Assembly (NCBI RefSeq): GCF_000499205.1
Contig: NZ_AWUK01000010.1
Location: 310,001 to 374,000 of the forward strand
Direction: 5' to 3'
Source: Paenibacillus sp. MAEPY2
GTDB lineage: Bacteria > Bacillota > Bacilli > Paenibacillales > Paenibacillaceae
DNA: 64,000 bases
In this document: one piece after another, positions 61,809 through 64,000 of the stretch
How the letters are laid out: the number at the start of each line of letters is the position of its first letter
How positions within the stretch are numbered: the first letter of the stretch is position 1
Program-made: the position numbers and the translations under genes
Notes under the pieces: generated by a model
Databases searched by the model: none
What the model saw: the letters and a program-made list of their open reading frames with translations, nothing else
What the model was told of the DNA's origin: nothing

Positions 61809-62918
61809 ATGATGAATTGGAAACAGGCGGCTATGGGCACACTCGGGGCAATCGTCCTATTGTCGGCAACAGCATGCGGGGGAGCAACGGAGCCAGGGGG
61901 CAATACACAGAACGGGAAATCAGGCACGGATATTACGGTAAAGGATAATACAAATACGTCGGTGTACCAGAGCTTTAAGCTGGAGAAAATCGATAAACTG
62001 CCGAATATGCGCGGGGTAGCGTGGCTAAGCAATGACTGGATTTTGTCGGATAAAGTAAACGAGTCCATGAAGCCTGTCACTGTAGAGGGTGAGAAACGTT
62101 ATCCGCATAACTTATACATGTATGATTTGACGAAGGGCACCGATTCACCTGTAAAAGAAAGTGAAGTGAGTCTGGGCTCACCACTCGTGTCCCCGGATAG
62201 TCAGTATATTTTCTACAGAGAACCAGAGGAATCGACAGGCAAAGGCTTTATTCTGAACCTGCACAATGGAGAAGTGATTCCGGCAGGCAAGGACGACGGC
62301 TTTGTATTTGAAGGTGCATGGCTCGATAAGGAGCATGTCGTCTTTCCGAATATGAATGGGGATATCGTATCGGCGAGTGTGGATGGAACGACGAAGGTAC
62401 TGGTCAAGACGGGGAACTTCAATGTAGGGAGCGTTAGCGTTTCGGGTAGTGTGATTTACTACATCACAGGCACAGACGGACAGCTGAATGCCTACGATAC
62501 CAAGACCGGTGAAGAGAAGCAGGTGTTAAAAAGTGTGGAGTGGGTGATTCCGTCCAACGATGGTTCAAGACTGGCAATTGTGAAAAAAACAGCCGATACC
62601 AAACGGGCGCTGGTGTTGACCGATCTCGATGGAAATGAGAAAGCCACGCTCGCCAGAGGCACGCAAATTTTCGGTACGAGTTGGTCTGGTGACGATTCCA
62701 AAATCGCCTATACAATCAATTCGGAGAGTGATGATGAGAAGGGGCTGTTCGTCTCCAATACGGAATCGGCGGAGCAGTTCCAGATCTCGGCTGATATGGA
62801 TAACGCATCTGATCCGCTGAGCTGGAGTCCGGAAGGCAACCGGATTTTGCTGTCACAGTCTGTGCAGGAAAATGAATCATACCACTTTGTTACCTCGGTC
62901 ATTACGATCTCACAGTAA
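61809..62918 (+). CDS. Lipoprotein with beta-propeller (TolB/WD40-like) repeats
   Basis: 369 aa starting MMNWKQAAMGTLGAIVLLSA, with lipobox ATACGG. The mature part has repeated blades of TolB style (SPLVSPDSQYIFYREP, NDGSRLAIVKKTAD, WSGDDSKIAYTINSE, WSPEGNRILLSQS). AGGAGGG precedes the ATG. It lies 55 bases after the kinase gene and probably forms an operon with the two-component system. Possible roles are ligand binding for the kinase or an output protein at the cell surface; neither is shown. Confidence 0.82.
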   Translation: MMNWKQAAMGTLGAIVLLSATACGGATEPGGNTQNGKSGTDITVKDNTNTSVYQSFKLEKIDKLPNMRGVAWLSNDWILSDKVNESMKPVTVEGEKRYPHNLYMYDLTKGTDSPVKESEVSLGSPLVSPDSQYIFYREPEESTGKGFILNLHNGEVIPAGKDDGFVFEGAWLDKEHVVFPNMNGDIVSASVDGTTKVLVKTGNFNVGSVSVSGSVIYYITGTDGQLNAYDTKTGEEKQVLKSVEWVIPSNDGSRLAIVKKTADTKRALVLTDLDGNEKATLARGTQIFGTSWSGDDSKIAYTINSESDDEKGLFVSNTESAEQFQISADMDNASDPLSWSPEGNRILLSQSVQENESYHFVTSVITISQ

Positions 62919-62950
62919 ACATCATTGAACAGAAGCAGATCTGCAGAGCG

Positions 62951-62979
62951 AGCCTGACTCATAATGAGTTGGGCTTTTT
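62951..62979 (+). terminator. Terminator after lipoprotein gene
   Basis: A 12-bp stem AGCCTGACTCAT/ATGAGTTGGGCT with two G-U pairs, then T5. Confidence 0.8.
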
Positions 62980-63044
62980 CTGCACCTTTAACGCAGGTGT
63001 TCTGGGTTATACTGAGGAGACGAGAAGTGAAGGGGGACATGATC

Positions 63045-63953
63045 ATGGATGAAAAAGACTGCCGTTTGCTGTTGAGCATTTCGGAAGAGAGTAGTCTGAC
63101 CAAGGCTGCGGAGCGCATGTTTATGACCCAGCCGGCTTTGACATACCGTTTGCAGCAATTGGAGAAGGCATTTGGCGTACCACTCATCGATAAAACGTTA
63201 AAAGGTGCCAGATTTACTCCCGAAGGAGAGCATCTGGCCAGCTATGCTCGTAGAATGCTCCATGAGCTTAATCAAGTCAAGGAACAGCTGTCGAACATTC
63301 GTAATGAGGTTAAGGGAACACTGCGCCTCGGGATTGCCAATCATTATTCATTGTACAAGCTTCCTCCGTTGTTAAAGCAGTTCAAGGAGCTATACCCAGA
63401 GGTTCAGTTTGCTGTGACCTGCGCTCTGAGTGTAGAGGTTATGGAGCTATTGATGCGGGATGAAATTCAGGTGGGTGTCATTCGGGGGGAGCATCCATGG
63501 TATGAAGGGAAACATCTGCTGCACGATGAACCAGTCTGCATTGTATCCCGTGAACCCATTGACTTGGAACAGCTTCCAGAGCTTCCGCAAATCGCATTTC
63601 AGGAACCCTTGACGAAAACAGGCGGTTCTCCCGTGAGCCCATTCCGAGAAGGCGTAGCGGCCTGGTGGTATGAGCGTTATGAATGTGCACCAACCGTAGC
63701 GATGCGTGTAGACAGCTATGAGACCTGCAAGGAGATGGTGCGGTATGGCCTTGGCTATGCGATTATCCCGGGCATCTTCGTGTCATCTTCGGATGGCCTC
63801 CACCAGCAGGAACTGATCCGTCGAAACGGACAGGCAGTGAGGCGGAATACGTGGCTTGTGTATAAGGAAAGTGTGCTGCAACAGGCAACAGTGGGCCGCT
63901 TTGTGGACTTGATGAGAACGGCAGGGACACAGCATGTTGTGGATGGAGGTTAG
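63045..63953 (+). CDS. LysR-family transcriptional regulator
   Basis: 302 aa. The N-terminal winged helix is LLSISEESSLTKAAERMFMTQPALTYRLQQLEKAFGVPL; an effector domain begins near GTLRLGIANHYSL. The ATG at 63045 lies 8 bases after AAGGGGG; the ATG at 63039 is too close. LysR regulators usually control a divergent neighbour, but the upstream gene points the same way and the window ends 47 bases after the stop, so targets are unknown. Confidence 0.9.
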   Translation: MDEKDCRLLLSISEESSLTKAAERMFMTQPALTYRLQQLEKAFGVPLIDKTLKGARFTPEGEHLASYARRMLHELNQVKEQLSNIRNEVKGTLRLGIANHYSLYKLPPLLKQFKELYPEVQFAVTCALSVEVMELLMRDEIQVGVIRGEHPWYEGKHLLHDEPVCIVSREPIDLEQLPELPQIAFQEPLTKTGGSPVSPFREGVAAWWYERYECAPTVAMRVDSYETCKEMVRYGLGYAIIPGIFVSSSDGLHQQELIRRNGQAVRRNTWLVYKESVLQQATVGRFVDLMRTAGTQHVVDGG

Positions 63954-64000
63954 ATACAGGCATAAGAAGTAAATGGATTGCTTTATGCATAATTATCCGT

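Overview
The window looks like a chromosomal segment of a Paenibacillus-type member of the Bacillota. The evidence is near-balanced base composition, strong AGGAGG-type ribosome binding sites, several TTG starts, YesM/YesN-like kinase plus REC-AraC regulator pairs beside sugar ABC importers, and many plant-polysaccharide enzymes. The genus is inferred from gene content and protein style; no rRNA or other marker gene is present. No tRNA, rRNA, insertion sequence, prophage or CRISPR array was seen.

Layout. 1-4.4 kb: the tail of a LytS/YesM-like kinase, a receiver-winged helix-BTAD regulator, a photolyase and a membrane acyltransferase. 4.5-10.6 kb: a possible 49-aa zinc-finger peptide, a zinc-ribbon/HNH protein with a long disordered middle, a TVP38-type membrane protein, a DUF1835 protein, a cupin, an epimerase and a small csbD-like gene. 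10.8-13.6 kb: a papain-fold (BtrH_N/C39-like) protein, followed by an ECF sigma factor fused to what looks like a catalytically dead copy of the same fold. 14-21.5 kb: DUF1641 plus a type II NADH dehydrogenase, a short-chain reductase-like protein, a secreted GH43/CBM13 enzyme and an ABC-2 exporter. 21.8-25.6 kb: a leucine dehydrogenase with a large insertion, a UPF0316 membrane protein and a secreted pectate lyase.

25.7-35.2 kb is a beta-mannan utilisation locus. Cellobiose 2-epimerase, 4-O-beta-mannosyl-glucose phosphorylase and a LacI regulator run leftward. A sugar ABC importer, a second GH130 phosphorylase and a signal-less GH113 mannanase run rightward. The two arms are driven by divergent promoters, each followed by one arm of a perfect 20-bp inverted repeat. 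Imported manno-oligosaccharides would be cut inside the cell, epimerised and phosphorolysed to mannose 1-phosphate.

35.4-46.2 kb: a TetR-controlled flavin reductase, a phosphotransferase, a glycosyltransferase, an ABC-F protein behind an apparent uORF/terminator attenuator, an operon resembling E. coli ygiBC/yjf (lipoprotein, ATP-grasp ligase, DUF350), a nucleoside hydrolase and a signal peptidase II. 46.5-55.5 kb: two more sugar ABC importers lacking ATPases, flanking a kinase/AraC-type response regulator pair. 55.8-64 kb: a MATE exporter, an AraC regulator with a carbohydrate-binding-like tail, a PD-(D/E)XK nuclease-family protein, an OmpR-type two-component system with a beta-propeller lipoprotein, and a LysR regulator.
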